A stretch of 64,000 nt of DNA. Source: Clostridium gelidum (GTDB lineage Bacteria > Bacillota > Clostridia > Clostridiales > Clostridiaceae). Below, piece by piece: positions 9,142 to 18,628 of the stretch (the first letter of the stretch is position 1; the number at the start of each line of letters is the position of its first letter). The stretch lies in NCBI RefSeq assembly GCF_019977655.1, contig NZ_AP024849.1, positions 165,001 to 229,000 on the forward strand. Reading direction: 5' to 3'. A program made the translations under genes and the position numbers. The notes below the pieces were generated by a model that was not told where the DNA came from, searched no databases, and saw only the letters and a program-made list of their open reading frames with translations.

Positions 9142-9597
9142 ATGGCAAGACTTTCAGATATAATAGAAGTTTTTATAAAAGAAATGTTTAATGAAAATAA
9201 AGGCAATGTAATATTTATACAAAGAAATGAATTGGCAGATCAATTTAGATGTGCACCATCTCAAATAAATTATGTATTAACAACTAGGTTTACGTACGAA
9301 AGAGGATACTTAATTGAAAGCAAAAGAGGTGGAGGAGGACATATAGCCATTAAGCAATTAGAATATGATAGTTCTAATAAAAGAGAAGAATTAATAAATC
9401 AAAGTATAGGAGATTCAATGACATATCATAATGCAAATGCTTTACTAAAGGATTTATTAGAGTCTGGAGTTATTCAATTAAGAGAATGTGAAATAATGAA
9501 AATAGCAATAAATGATAGAAGTTTAGTTAGAGTAGATAATAAGAATAAAGTAAGAGCTGATATTTTAAAGGCAATGATTATGATAATTTTATCTTAA
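9142..9597 (+). CDS. ctsR: CtsR, class III heat-shock repressor
   Basis: A 151-aa winged-helix repressor of clp genes. The N-terminal DNA-binding domain ends in the glycine-rich wing ESKRGGGGHI (about 55-64), known in the family as the intrinsic heat sensor. The C-terminal half carries the dimer/McsB-contact region. GTAGGTGAT precedes the ATG. First gene of ctsR-mcsA-mcsB-clpC with its own operator 38 nt upstream of the start codon. Confidence 0.95.
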   Translation: MARLSDIIEVFIKEMFNENKGNVIFIQRNELADQFRCAPSQINYVLTTRFTYERGYLIESKRGGGGHIAIKQLEYDSSNKREELINQSIGDSMTYHNANALLKDLLESGVIQLRECEIMKIAINDRSLVRVDNKNKVRADILKAMIMIILS

Positions 9598-9613
9598 AGG
9601 TGGGGGATATATT

Positions 9614-10204
9614 ATGTTATGTGAAAAATGTAAAAAAAATGAGGCAAAAGTAAATTTAATTACAGTAGTAAATGGAGAAAAACATGAAATTTGGTTATGT
9701 GAAAATTGTGCAAAAGATATATCCAGTATTCCATTTTTTAGTTCAATTGCTCAAAGTGCAAACTTTCCATTTCAAGGTATGCTTACAGAAATATTATCTA
9801 ATGCAGATAGTAATAAAGTTAATATAGATAATAATAAAATAAAAGAAATTGTTTGTTCAAATTGTGGATTAACTTATGACGAATTTAAAAAAACTGGTAA
9901 ATTAGGATGTTCTGATTGTTATGAAGAATTTAAAGTTGTACTTGATCCTAGAATAAAAAGCTTACAAGCAGGAGTAAAACATGTAGGTAAAATGCCCAAA
10001 ATGAAAGGAAAAGAATTGATTCGAAGACGAAGACTCAAAGACTTAAAAGAAGAAATGCAAAAGTTAATAGTAACTGAAGAATATGAAAGAGCAGCAATTG
10101 CAAGAGATGAGATTAAAAAATTAGAACTTTATATATTAAAGAGCAATGTTAAAGAAAAGGCAAGTATAGGGGAGGAAAATTACGATGGACAGCTTGATTC
10201 ATAA
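9614..10204 (+). CDS. mcsA: McsA, zinc-finger activator of McsB
   Basis: A 196-aa adaptor that in Bacillus binds and activates McsB and helps clear CtsR. It has four CxxC pairs (CEKC at 3-6, CENC near 30, CSNC near 82, CSDC near 98) as zinc sites and a C-terminal UvrB/UvrC-type helical motif (EEYERAAIARDEIKKLE). All zinc cysteines are retained, in contrast to the degraded active site of the neighbouring McsB. It overlaps mcsB by 20 nt. Confidence 0.94.
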   Translation: MLCEKCKKNEAKVNLITVVNGEKHEIWLCENCAKDISSIPFFSSIAQSANFPFQGMLTEILSNADSNKVNIDNNKIKEIVCSNCGLTYDEFKKTGKLGCSDCYEEFKVVLDPRIKSLQAGVKHVGKMPKMKGKELIRRRRLKDLKEEMQKLIVTEEYERAAIARDEIKKLELYILKSNVKEKASIGEENYDGQLDS

Positions 10205-11198
10205 AGATAGAGAAAAAGGTATAGTATTAAGTAGTAAGATATTATTAGCTAGAAATTTTAGTAATGTACCGTTTCCTAATAAATTAAATTATATAAAAGG
10301 TAGAGATAATGGTAAAAAAGTATATAGTGTACTTAAAAATGAATTAATTGATGAACAACTTACATTATATGAGATTTGGAATACAAATGAAGAATTTGGT
10401 AAACAATATTTAGAAAAAGATTTAATAACTGAAGAACTTATAAAAAATTCTGATAAAGGGTCATTTATCTTAAATAAAGAAGAAACTCTTAGCATTATGA
10501 TAAATGAAAAGGATCATGTAAGGCTTCAATATATGAGCGAAGGATTAAATTTAGAAGAAGCATTTCAGAAAGCAACAAGTATTGATGATAAAATAGAAAA
10601 AAACTTTGATTATGCATTTGATGAAAATTTAGGGTATCTAACAGCATCACCAGAAAATATTGGAACTGGTATGAAAGCATCAGTAATAATACATTTACCA
10701 GCACTAACCATGAGTGAAGAGATTAAAAGCATTTCAAAGAATCTTAGTAAAATTGGGATGAGCATAAAAGGAGTGTATTTAGATGGTACGAATGTTTATG
10801 GGAATTTATATAGAATAACGAATAAGATATCATTGGGGTTAACAGAAGAGGATATTATAATCAAATTAAAAGAGGCAGTTTTGAATATAATAGTAGAAGA
10901 AAACAAATTTAGAGAAATATTACTTAGCAAGTGTAAAAATGAATTAGATGATAAGGTATATAGAGCCTATGGCATATTAAAATGTGCAATTCTTCTAGAT
11001 TCTAAGGAAACTATTGAATTGTTGTCAAATGTTAGATTAGGGGCAGAACTTTCACTTATAGACATTGATAAAAATAAGTTGGATAAATTACTTATACTTA
11101 CAAGCAATTCATCAATTCAAAACTATTTAGGGAGATATTTAGATGAGAAAGAAATTAAGTATGAAAGAGCAAAAATTGTAAAGAAAATATTGAATTGA
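10185..11198 (+). CDS. mcsB: McsB-like protein arginine kinase, apparently catalytically degenerate
   Basis: By family this is the protein arginine kinase that tags proteins for ClpCP and inactivates CtsR. The product is 337 aa (Bacillus about 363) with the phosphagen-kinase fold recognisable throughout. Hallmark residues differ: the ATP-binding SSRIR is SSKIL (16-20), NEEDH is NEKDH (107-111), the reactive Cys in TxCPTN is Ser155 (TASPEN), LRASV is MKASV (163-167), GEGxE is LDGTN. The frame is intact, overlaps mcsA and has a strong SD (AGGGGAGG), so it is likely expressed. Probably a pseudokinase or much-altered enzyme; a scaffold role with McsA is inference. Confidence 0.9.
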   Translation: MDSLIHKDREKGIVLSSKILLARNFSNVPFPNKLNYIKGRDNGKKVYSVLKNELIDEQLTLYEIWNTNEEFGKQYLEKDLITEELIKNSDKGSFILNKEETLSIMINEKDHVRLQYMSEGLNLEEAFQKATSIDDKIEKNFDYAFDENLGYLTASPENIGTGMKASVIIHLPALTMSEEIKSISKNLSKIGMSIKGVYLDGTNVYGNLYRITNKISLGLTEEDIIIKLKEAVLNIIVEENKFREILLSKCKNELDDKVYRAYGILKCAILLDSKETIELLSNVRLGAELSLIDIDKNKLDKLLILTSNSSIQNYLGRYLDEKEIKYERAKIVKKILN

Positions 11199-11223
11199 AG
11201 AGAAGATAGGAGGTTTGAAGAAT

Positions 11224-13674
11224 ATGGAATATAATAAATTAACAGAAAGGGCACAAGTAGTAATTTTAGAAGCTGAAAATGAATCTGAAAAGTTTAAGCA
11301 TGGATATGTTGGAACAGAGCATATGTTATTGGGTATTTTAAAAGAGGATGGATATTCAGCTGAATTATTAAAAAAACATGGAGTTGCCAGTGAAAATATT
11401 ATAACAATGATACAACGGTATCTAGGATATGGTGATACCAAGAAGTCAGATGATAATATATTATTAACACCTAGAACTAAGAGATTAGTTGATGAAAGTT
11501 TTGCAGCAGCTAAAAAGTTAAACCATAAATATGTTAGTCCAGAACATATTCTGCTAGCGTTACTTAATCAAGAAGAAGGAATGGCATATACTATTTTAAA
11601 GAGCTTAAACCTTAACTTTACTAGTGTAAGTGAAGAATTACTTTTGTTTTTATCAGGAATTTATGAAGATAAGGTTAGTGATGGTAAAACAATAGAAAAT
11701 AGTAAAAAACAAAGTACTCCTATGCTTGATAAATACGGTAAAGACTTAACAGCCTTATCTAAGGAACAAGGATTAGATCCTGTAATAGGAAGAGATGCAG
11801 AGACTCAAAGGTTACTAGAAATTCTTTGCAGAAGAACTAAAAATAATCCATGTTTAATTGGTGAACCTGGAGTTGGTAAAACAGCAGTAGTTGAGGGATT
11901 AGCCCAAAGAATAGTTGAAGGAAATATTCCAGAGATACTTAAAAACAAAAGGGTTATTTCTTTAGATTTAACATCTATGGTTGCAGGTGCGAAATATAGA
12001 GGGGAATTTGAAGAGAGACTTAAAAAAACCATGGAGGAAATTGTTAAAGATAAAAATATTATTATATTTATTGATGAAATCCATACGATAATTGGAGCTG
12101 GTGGAGCAGAAGGTGCTATTGATGCGTCGAATATATTAAAGCCATCTTTAGCTAGAGGCGAAATTCAATGTATTGGAGCAACAACTATTGATGAATATAG
12201 AAAATATATTGAGAAAGATTCTGCATTAGAGAGAAGATTTCAACCTATAACAGTAGGAGAGCCTTCAAAAGATGAAACTTTAGCAATTTTAAAAGGTTTA
12301 AGAGATAGATACGAAGCACATCATAGAGTTGAAATTACAGATGAGGCATTAGAAGCAGCAGTAAATTTATCAGACAGATATATAACAGATAGATTTATGC
12401 CAGATAAAGCCATTGATTTAATAGATGAAGGGGCTGCTAAAGTAAGAATACAGAACTTAACAACACCACCAGATTTAAAAGATTTAGAAGGAAAAATTGA
12501 AAATATAGATAAAGAAAAGGAAGAATCTATAAGAGTTCAAGATTTTGAAAGAGCTGCAAATCTAAGAGATAAAGAAAAATCACTTAAGGATCAATTAAAA
12601 AATATGAAAGAAAATTGGAATACTCAAAATTCAATTAAGCCGTTGATTGTGGATGCAGAAAAAATAGCTAGTGTAGTATCATCATGGACAAAGATTCCAA
12701 TAGAAAAATTAACTGAATCAGAAAGTGAAAGATTATTAGATTTAGAAAGCATATTGCATAAAAGAGTTGTTGGACAGAATGAGGCTGTAAAATCTATAGC
12801 TAGAGCTGTAAGAAGGGCAAGAGTTGGAATTAAAGATCCTAATAGACCAATTGGAAGTTTTATATTTTTAGGACCAACTGGAGTTGGAAAGACTGAACTT
12901 TCGAAGGCTCTTGCAGAAGCAATGTTTGGTGATGAGAATAGTATTATAAGAGTTGATATGTCTGAGTATATGGAAAGTCATTCTGTATCTAAATTGATAG
13001 GTTCTCCACCAGGATATGTAGGACATGATGATGGTGGGCAACTTACAGAAGCTGTTAGAAGAAAACCATATTCAATAATTCTTTTAGATGAGATTGAGAA
13101 AGCTCACACGGACATATTTAATGTACTGCTTCAGATTATGGAAGATGGAAGACTTACAGATGGCAAGGGAAAGTTAGTTAATTTTAAAAATACAATAATT
13201 ATAATGACTTCAAATGTTGGGGCTCATCAAATCAAAAAACAAAAGAACATAGGATTTAATAATAATAGTAATAATGATGAAACTGAATATGAAAAGATGA
13301 AGGAAAGTATATTAGAAGAATTAAAACAAAAGTTCAAACCAGAATTTTTAAATAGAATTGATGATACAATAGTATTCCATAAACTGGATGATGAAGATTT
13401 AGATAAAATAATGGATTTGATGCTTGCATCTATAAGAAAAAGACTTGAGGGTAGAGAAATCTATCTGAGTTTTGAAGATGACAGTAAAAGGTTTTTGTTA
13501 AATAAAGGAATTGATCGTGATTATGGAGCAAGACCGCTAAGAAGGCTTATTGTAAAAGAAGTAGAAGATAGATTAAGTGAAGAAATTTTACAAGGAAATA
13601 TAAAAATTGGAGACAAGGTAAAAGTTAATGAATTAGAAAATAAGCTTGTTTTTAGTAAGTTAGTTAAAGAATAA
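11224..13674 (+). CDS. clpC: ClpC, AAA+ unfoldase of the ClpCP protease
   Basis: An 816-aa Hsp100 unfoldase: an N-terminal ClpN double repeat (1-145), AAA-1 with P-loop GEPGVGKT and IIFIDEIHT, a short coiled middle domain with a UvrB-like motif (near DFERAANLRDKEKSL), and AAA-2 with GPTGVGKTE and ILLDEIEKAH. The C-terminal D2 domain follows. A ClpP-binding loop is expected near KKQKNIGF. The ATG at 11224 is preferred over an in-frame TTG at 11215, because the SD AGGAGG (11208-11213) is 10 nt from the ATG but only 1 nt from the TTG. Last gene of the CtsR operon. Confidence 0.97.
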   Translation: MEYNKLTERAQVVILEAENESEKFKHGYVGTEHMLLGILKEDGYSAELLKKHGVASENIITMIQRYLGYGDTKKSDDNILLTPRTKRLVDESFAAAKKLNHKYVSPEHILLALLNQEEGMAYTILKSLNLNFTSVSEELLLFLSGIYEDKVSDGKTIENSKKQSTPMLDKYGKDLTALSKEQGLDPVIGRDAETQRLLEILCRRTKNNPCLIGEPGVGKTAVVEGLAQRIVEGNIPEILKNKRVISLDLTSMVAGAKYRGEFEERLKKTMEEIVKDKNIIIFIDEIHTIIGAGGAEGAIDASNILKPSLARGEIQCIGATTIDEYRKYIEKDSALERRFQPITVGEPSKDETLAILKGLRDRYEAHHRVEITDEALEAAVNLSDRYITDRFMPDKAIDLIDEGAAKVRIQNLTTPPDLKDLEGKIENIDKEKEESIRVQDFERAANLRDKEKSLKDQLKNMKENWNTQNSIKPLIVDAEKIASVVSSWTKIPIEKLTESESERLLDLESILHKRVVGQNEAVKSIARAVRRARVGIKDPNRPIGSFIFLGPTGVGKTELSKALAEAMFGDENSIIRVDMSEYMESHSVSKLIGSPPGYVGHDDGGQLTEAVRRKPYSIILLDEIEKAHTDIFNVLLQIMEDGRLTDGKGKLVNFKNTIIIMTSNVGAHQIKKQKNIGFNNNSNNDETEYEKMKESILEELKQKFKPEFLNRIDDTIVFHKLDDEDLDKIMDLMLASIRKRLEGREIYLSFEDDSKRFLLNKGIDRDYGARPLRRLIVKEVEDRLSEEILQGNIKIGDKVKVNELENKLVFSKLVKE

Positions 13675-13689
13675 TATTAAAAACATAAA

Positions 13690-13719
13690 AATTAAGGGGT
13701 GAAGTTTCGCCTCTTAATT
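13690..13719 (+). terminator. Possible terminator after clpC
   Basis: AATTAAGGGGTG pairs with CGCCTCTTAATT with two G-U pairs. No good T run follows, so read-through to radA is possible. Confidence 0.45.
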
Positions 13720-13881
13720 ATTTGCTTAAAGCATTAAGTAAATAATTATGTTGAAAGAATTAATATGTTATAATCAAATTAATATTTTTTTGCAATAGAA
13801 TTCTATAAATAGATAGGATATATATATTTTGATTAATTAGAGAGATCTTAAATAGTTATTAAAAAATAAAGGGAGACATTT

Positions 13882-15258
13882 ATGAAAAAGAAAACATTAT
13901 ATAGGTGCTCAGGCTGTGGCTTTGAAAGTATAAAGTGGCTTGGAAAATGTCCAACATGCAATAGTTGGAATACATTGGAGGAAGTGGTTGTAGAATTAAA
14001 AAGTATGCAAACAAGAGTAAGGCAAGCTTCTAAAAAGCCAATAAAAAAACTATTAGATGTGGTTTCTAATAAAAGTGATAGAATAGTTACAGGAATAAAT
14101 GAATTTGACAGAGTGATGGGCGGAGGAATTGTAAAAGATTCAATTTCAATTATAACTGCTAGGCCAGGTGCCGGAAAATCAACATTACTTCTTCAAATAT
14201 CAGATGCTATAGCACAAAAAGGGTATAAAGTAATTTATGCATCTGGAGAAGAAAGTGATAGTCAAATAAAAAATAGGGCAGATAGGATTCTTGATAAAAT
14301 TCATGAAAACATATGGGTAGTACAAGAAACAAGTCTTGATAATGTTTTAGATGCGGTAGAAGAAGTAGATCCTGATATGCTAATTGTAGATAGTATTCAA
14401 ACATTTACGATGGAAGCTTCATTACCAGCAAGGGCAGGTTCTCCAACACAAACTATGGAATGTGCAAATGCGCTACTTCAAATAGCTAAAACTGAAAAGA
14501 GGCCAAGGGCAGTTATTGTAGTAGGACAAATGACTAAAAATGATGAACTTGCGGGATTACGGGCATTAGAACATTTAGTTGATACAGTTCTTATAATAGA
14601 AGATGACAATGATGAAGAATTGCGTGTGCTTGTAAGTTCTAAAAATAGATTTGGTAGCATTGAAAATGGATTTTTTCAAATGTGTGAAAAGGGTGTTCTC
14701 TCAATAGATAATCCATCAGAATTTTTTATGACAAAGCGTGAAGAAGGTGAAATAGTTTCTGGAAGTGCATTGACTGTAATTAAAGAAGGAACGCGAGCTA
14801 TTATAACGGAGATAGAGAGTTTAGTGTCTAAAAGCTTTACTCCATATCCGACACGTATAGGAGAAACCTTAGGGAAAGACAAATTAAATACATTAATATC
14901 TATATTAGAACAACGTGGTGGTATTAATCTATATGATAAAAATGTAATTATTAAAACTACTGGTGGTATAAAGATAAGAGAACAAGGAATCAACTTAGCT
15001 GTAATAATGAGCATAGTATCATCTGTAAAGCAACAAGGTATAGAATCTAATATTGCATTCATAGCAGATGTAGGATTGACTGGTGAGCTTAAGAAAGTAC
15101 CATCATTAGAGAGTAGGGTTAAAGAGCTTGAGAGGATGGGATTTAAAAAGGTTTATGTTCCAAAAGATTCATTTATAAGGGAAAGTAGTTTTAAAAAAAT
15201 TCAAGTAATTGAATTAAAGACATTAATGAATGTAATAAGCCATGTATACAATCACTAA
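13882..15258 (+). CDS. radA: RadA, recombination/branch-migration ATPase
   Basis: A 458-aa DNA repair protein that extends D-loops in RecA-mediated recombination. An N-terminal zinc finger (C9, C12, C23, C26) is followed by a RecA-like ATPase with Walker A PGAGKS at 95-100 and VDSIQTF. The RadA-specific SSKNRFGS comes next, then a C-terminal Lon-protease-like domain (GLTGELKKVPSLESRVKE). GGGAG lies 6 nt before the ATG. The position after clpC and before disA is conserved in Firmicutes. Confidence 0.96.
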   Translation: MKKKTLYRCSGCGFESIKWLGKCPTCNSWNTLEEVVVELKSMQTRVRQASKKPIKKLLDVVSNKSDRIVTGINEFDRVMGGGIVKDSISIITARPGAGKSTLLLQISDAIAQKGYKVIYASGEESDSQIKNRADRILDKIHENIWVVQETSLDNVLDAVEEVDPDMLIVDSIQTFTMEASLPARAGSPTQTMECANALLQIAKTEKRPRAVIVVGQMTKNDELAGLRALEHLVDTVLIIEDDNDEELRVLVSSKNRFGSIENGFFQMCEKGVLSIDNPSEFFMTKREEGEIVSGSALTVIKEGTRAIITEIESLVSKSFTPYPTRIGETLGKDKLNTLISILEQRGGINLYDKNVIIKTTGGIKIREQGINLAVIMSIVSSVKQQGIESNIAFIADVGLTGELKKVPSLESRVKELERMGFKKVYVPKDSFIRESSFKKIQVIELKTLMNVISHVYNH

Positions 15259-15264
15259 AATGGT

Positions 15265-15298
15265 AATTAAAATACAAAATGTATATTGCATTTTAATT
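15265..15298 (+). terminator. Possible terminator after radA
   Basis: AATTAAAAT and ATTTTAATT pair around an AT-rich loop, starting 6 nt after the radA stop; only a short T run follows. Confidence 0.45.
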
Positions 15299-15472
15299 TG
15301 AGAAATGTTATTGAGAGATCATAGTTATTATAGTATTATAGTTTTAGAGGCTAAATTTTAATAACTAGTTCAATGACAATATAATTAATAGGTGTAATTA
15401 ATTATATGGTAGTACATAATAATAAATATAAAGAAATTACAAATAATATTTTAAGGGAAAATGGGTGAGTGT

Positions 15473-16540
15473 ATGAGAATAGAAAAGGGAATAGGAATAA
15501 AAAATGTCTTGAAAATAATGTGCCCAGGCACTCAACTAAGGGAAGGTCTTGAAAATATACTAAGAGCTAAGACCGGTGGACTAGTAGTAATTGGGGATGA
15601 CGAAGAAGTTATGAAACTAGTTGATGGTGGTTTTTATATTAATTCAGAGTATACCCCATCATATGCATATGAATTAGCTAAGATGGATGGTGCTATAGTA
15701 ATAACTGGAGATTTAAAGAGAATTGTTTGTGCAAATGCGCAGTTAATACCAGATTCATCTATTCCAACTTATGAAACAGGAACTAGGCATAGAACAGCAC
15801 ACAGGGTAGCTAAACAAACTAATAAGGTAGTCATTGCAATTTCTCAAAGAAGAAATATAATAACTATGTATAAAGGTGATATAAAATATGTATTAAGAGA
15901 AAGTAGCATAATTCTAAGTAAGGCTAATCAAGCAATTCAAACATTAGAAAAATATGTTGCAGTACTTGAACGTGTTATTAATAATTTGAATATATTAGAA
16001 TTTCAAGATTTAACAACACATTTTGATGTAGTTACTGCAATCCAAAGAACTGAAATGGTAATGAGAATAGTAGAAGAAATTAATATGTATATATTAGAGC
16101 TTGGAAATGAAGGTAGATTAATATCTATGCAGCTTAATGAATTAATTAAGCATGTAGAAAGAGATGGGATATTATTAATTAGGGATTATTGTGGGGATGA
16201 ATTGCAATATAATGAAGTCTATGAACATATACAAAAGCTAAATTCATCAGAATTATCAGATTTAGATGCAATTTCAAGAGCGATAGGTCATGGTGGTATC
16301 CCTCTTATGGATACATTAATATCTCCAAAAGGATATAGAGTATTAAGTAAAGTACCAAGAATACCATCCAATGTTATTGATAATCTTATAAAAGAGTTTA
16401 AAGAATTAAGTAATATAATAGATGCTGATATAGTTGATTTAGATAATGTTGAAGGCATAGGAGAAGCTAGGGCTACTGCTATTAAAGATGGATTGAAACG
16501 CATAAAGGAACAAATATCATTAAAAAAAGCAATATATTAA
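15473..16540 (+). CDS. disA: DisA, DNA-integrity scanning diadenylate cyclase
   Basis: Makes c-di-AMP from two ATP while scanning DNA; activity falls on branched DNA. The product is 355 aa: the DAC domain has the catalytic DGA at 72-74 (KMDGAIVI) and RHR at 105-107 (GTRHRTA), both intact. A helical spine and a C-terminal helix-hairpin-helix domain (VEGIGEARATAIKDGLKRI) follow. ATG 15473 is preferred (SD GGGTGAG 5-6 nt upstream, family N terminus MRxE); an in-frame ATG at 15461 adds four residues. It pairs functionally with the c-di-AMP receptor darA upstream. Confidence 0.95.
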   Translation: MRIEKGIGIKNVLKIMCPGTQLREGLENILRAKTGGLVVIGDDEEVMKLVDGGFYINSEYTPSYAYELAKMDGAIVITGDLKRIVCANAQLIPDSSIPTYETGTRHRTAHRVAKQTNKVVIAISQRRNIITMYKGDIKYVLRESSIILSKANQAIQTLEKYVAVLERVINNLNILEFQDLTTHFDVVTAIQRTEMVMRIVEEINMYILELGNEGRLISMQLNELIKHVERDGILLIRDYCGDELQYNEVYEHIQKLNSSELSDLDAISRAIGHGGIPLMDTLISPKGYRVLSKVPRIPSNVIDNLIKEFKELSNIIDADIVDLDNVEGIGEARATAIKDGLKRIKEQISLKKAIY

Positions 16541-16779
16541 AAAAGAAACTGCCTTAAAATAAAGTTATTTAGAATAGAAGATAGCTCATCTATTTTTGTT
16601 TATTATAGCTACATTTTTAGTCGGTTTTTTTATTATGTATATGAAATTATTAATTAAACTTAATAATTTATTCGTTTTAGATAAACTTATTGTATGTTAT
16701 AATGATAAGGTGTAGAAAAATATTAAAAATATGATTAAAATACTATAAAAGTGTAAATAATTAGAAGGAGGTGAAGCAT

Positions 16780-17883
16780 GTGTTAAAGAAATTGATAAGG
16801 GGGATTTTTTCTATAATTGGATTAATAATAGGATATTTTATATCTGAAATATTACTTGAAATACCCCAAATTGCTAGTTTAAATTACATTTCAACTACTG
16901 TTGCTAGAATTATATTTGTTATTATTATATGTTTTATTTTTGGACTTATATTGTATATTATTTCTCCAACCATATATAAGAATATTTCTAACTTAATTGA
17001 ATATGCTGAAAAAAATATGCAAAAAATGAGCATAGCAGAAATAATTTATGGAACTGTAGGTGCTGTTATTGCTTTAATTCTTATGACATTTATTGCAAAA
17101 CCAATAAGCGATATGAGCAATACCATAGGACCTATTTTATTAATTCTATTAAACATAGTAGCAGCTATAATAGGTGCAGAAATAATGATTAAGAAGAAAG
17201 ATGATATAACAGCTCTTCTTGTTAATATCAAAAAGCCTGCAATCAAAGAAAAGAAAGCTAAAGATGGAGTTAAAGAGGCTGTCAAAGGGATTCCAAAAAT
17301 ATTAGATACATCAGTTATAATTGATGGGAGAATATTTGATATTTGTGAAACTGGATTTATTGAAGGTCCATTAGTTATACCTAATTTTGTGTTAGATGAA
17401 TTAAGACATATATCAGATTCGTCAGATTCTTTAAAAAGAAACAGAGGTAGAAGAGGATTAGATATATTAAATAGAATACAAAAAGAATTAGAAATAGAAA
17501 CTCAAATCGTAGATGATGACTTTCCTAAAATTGCAGAAGTTGATGCAAAGTTGTTGAAGCTTGCTCAAAAGATAGATGGAAAAGTTATAACAAATGATTA
17601 TAATTTAAACAAAGTAGCCGAGTTTCAAGGAGTGCCAGTATTAAATATAAATGAATTATCAAATGCAATAAAGCCTGTTGTATTACCTGGAGAAGAAATG
17701 ACTATTGATATAGTAAAGGATGGTAAGGAATCAAGTCAAGGTGTGGCTTATTTAGAGGACGGAACTATGATTGTTGTAGAAGGTGGGCGAAAGTATATAG
17801 GACAAACAACAAGTGTTATAGTAACATCAGTGCTACAAACAGCAGCAGGAAGAATGATTTTTGCAAAGCCAAAAGATAATTAA
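16780..17883 (+). CDS. yacL: YacL-type membrane PIN/TRAM-domain protein
   Basis: A 367-aa integral membrane protein with four N-terminal hydrophobic segments (about 5-130), a cytoplasmic PIN nuclease-like domain starting at ILDTSVIIDGRIFDI, and a C-terminal TRAM RNA-binding domain. PIN acidic residues (DTS, DE, DAK, TNDYN) are present, so ribonuclease activity is plausible. The GTG at 16780 is the right start: the SD AAGGAGGTG occupies 16765-16773, and an upstream GTG (16771) lies in the SD itself. A TGTTATAAT extended -10 near 16695-16703 may be its promoter. Confidence 0.9.
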   Translation: MLKKLIRGIFSIIGLIIGYFISEILLEIPQIASLNYISTTVARIIFVIIICFIFGLILYIISPTIYKNISNLIEYAEKNMQKMSIAEIIYGTVGAVIALILMTFIAKPISDMSNTIGPILLILLNIVAAIIGAEIMIKKKDDITALLVNIKKPAIKEKKAKDGVKEAVKGIPKILDTSVIIDGRIFDICETGFIEGPLVIPNFVLDELRHISDSSDSLKRNRGRRGLDILNRIQKELEIETQIVDDDFPKIAEVDAKLLKLAQKIDGKVITNDYNLNKVAEFQGVPVLNINELSNAIKPVVLPGEEMTIDIVKDGKESSQGVAYLEDGTMIVVEGGRKYIGQTTSVIVTSVLQTAAGRMIFAKPKDN

Positions 17884-17903
17884 AATTAAGGAGATTTTTC
17901 CAT

Positions 17904-18578
17904 ATGGTTAGTGCAATAGTATTAGCTGGAGGGAGAGGTAAAAGAATGGGCTCTGTTCAAAGCAAACAATATATTGATTTGAATGGTAAACCCATTCTTT
18001 ATTACACTCTGAAACAGTTTATAGAAAATGATTTAATAGATAAAATTGTGTTAGTAATTCCAGAAGATGAAAAGGATTATTGCAAGAATGAAGTGCTGGA
18101 TAAATATGGATTGATAATTGATAGCATAGTATTTGGTGGAAAAGAAAGACAGGATTCTGTATATAATGCTTTAGTTCAATTGGAAGGTTCAGATATAGTA
18201 TTAATTCATGATGGGGCAAGACCCTTTGCATCACAAAGAATAATAAATGATGCTATTAAATATGCTAAGATTTATAAAGCTGCAGCACCAGGAGTAATGC
18301 CTAAAGATACTATAAAAGTTAAAGATGAAAAAAATTTTTCGGTAGATACATTAATCAGAAATAATCTTGTTGCAATTCAAACACCTCAAGCTTTCGATTT
18401 TAATATTATATATGAATGCCATAAGAAAGTTAAAGGAAGAGGAATTATTGTTACAGACGATACTATGGTGGTAGAGCTTTTTGGGAATAAGGTTTACATT
18501 TATGAAGGTGATTATACGAATATAAAAATAACAACACAAGAAGATTTGATTTTGGCAGAGTATTTAGTAAAAAAGTAG
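17904..18578 (+). CDS. ispD: 2-C-methyl-D-erythritol 4-phosphate cytidylyltransferase
   Basis: MEP-pathway enzyme forming CDP-methylerythritol for isoprenoid synthesis. It has 224 aa with the CTP-binding LAGGRGKRMG at 7-16, HDGARPF, and TPQAF with VTDDT. AAGGAG lies 9 nt before the ATG and the gene follows yacL by 20 nt. The ispF gene that follows ispD in many Firmicutes is not here; a promoter and the proS leader follow instead. Confidence 0.96.
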   Translation: MVSAIVLAGGRGKRMGSVQSKQYIDLNGKPILYYTLKQFIENDLIDKIVLVIPEDEKDYCKNEVLDKYGLIIDSIVFGGKERQDSVYNALVQLEGSDIVLIHDGARPFASQRIINDAIKYAKIYKAAAPGVMPKDTIKVKDEKNFSVDTLIRNNLVAIQTPQAFDFNIIYECHKKVKGRGIIVTDDTMVVELFGNKVYIYEGDYTNIKITTQEDLILAEYLVKK

Positions 18579-18593
18579 TACAATGATAATATA

Positions 18594-18622
18594 TTGACAG
18601 GAAAAATTCAAGAAGTTATAAT
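18594..18622 (+). promoter_or_regulatory. Sigma-A promoter of the proS leader RNA
   Basis: TTGACA, 17 bases, TATAAT: a perfect consensus promoter; start expected near 18629, about 580 nt before the proS ATG. Confidence 0.9.
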
Positions 18623-18628
18623 TAATTA

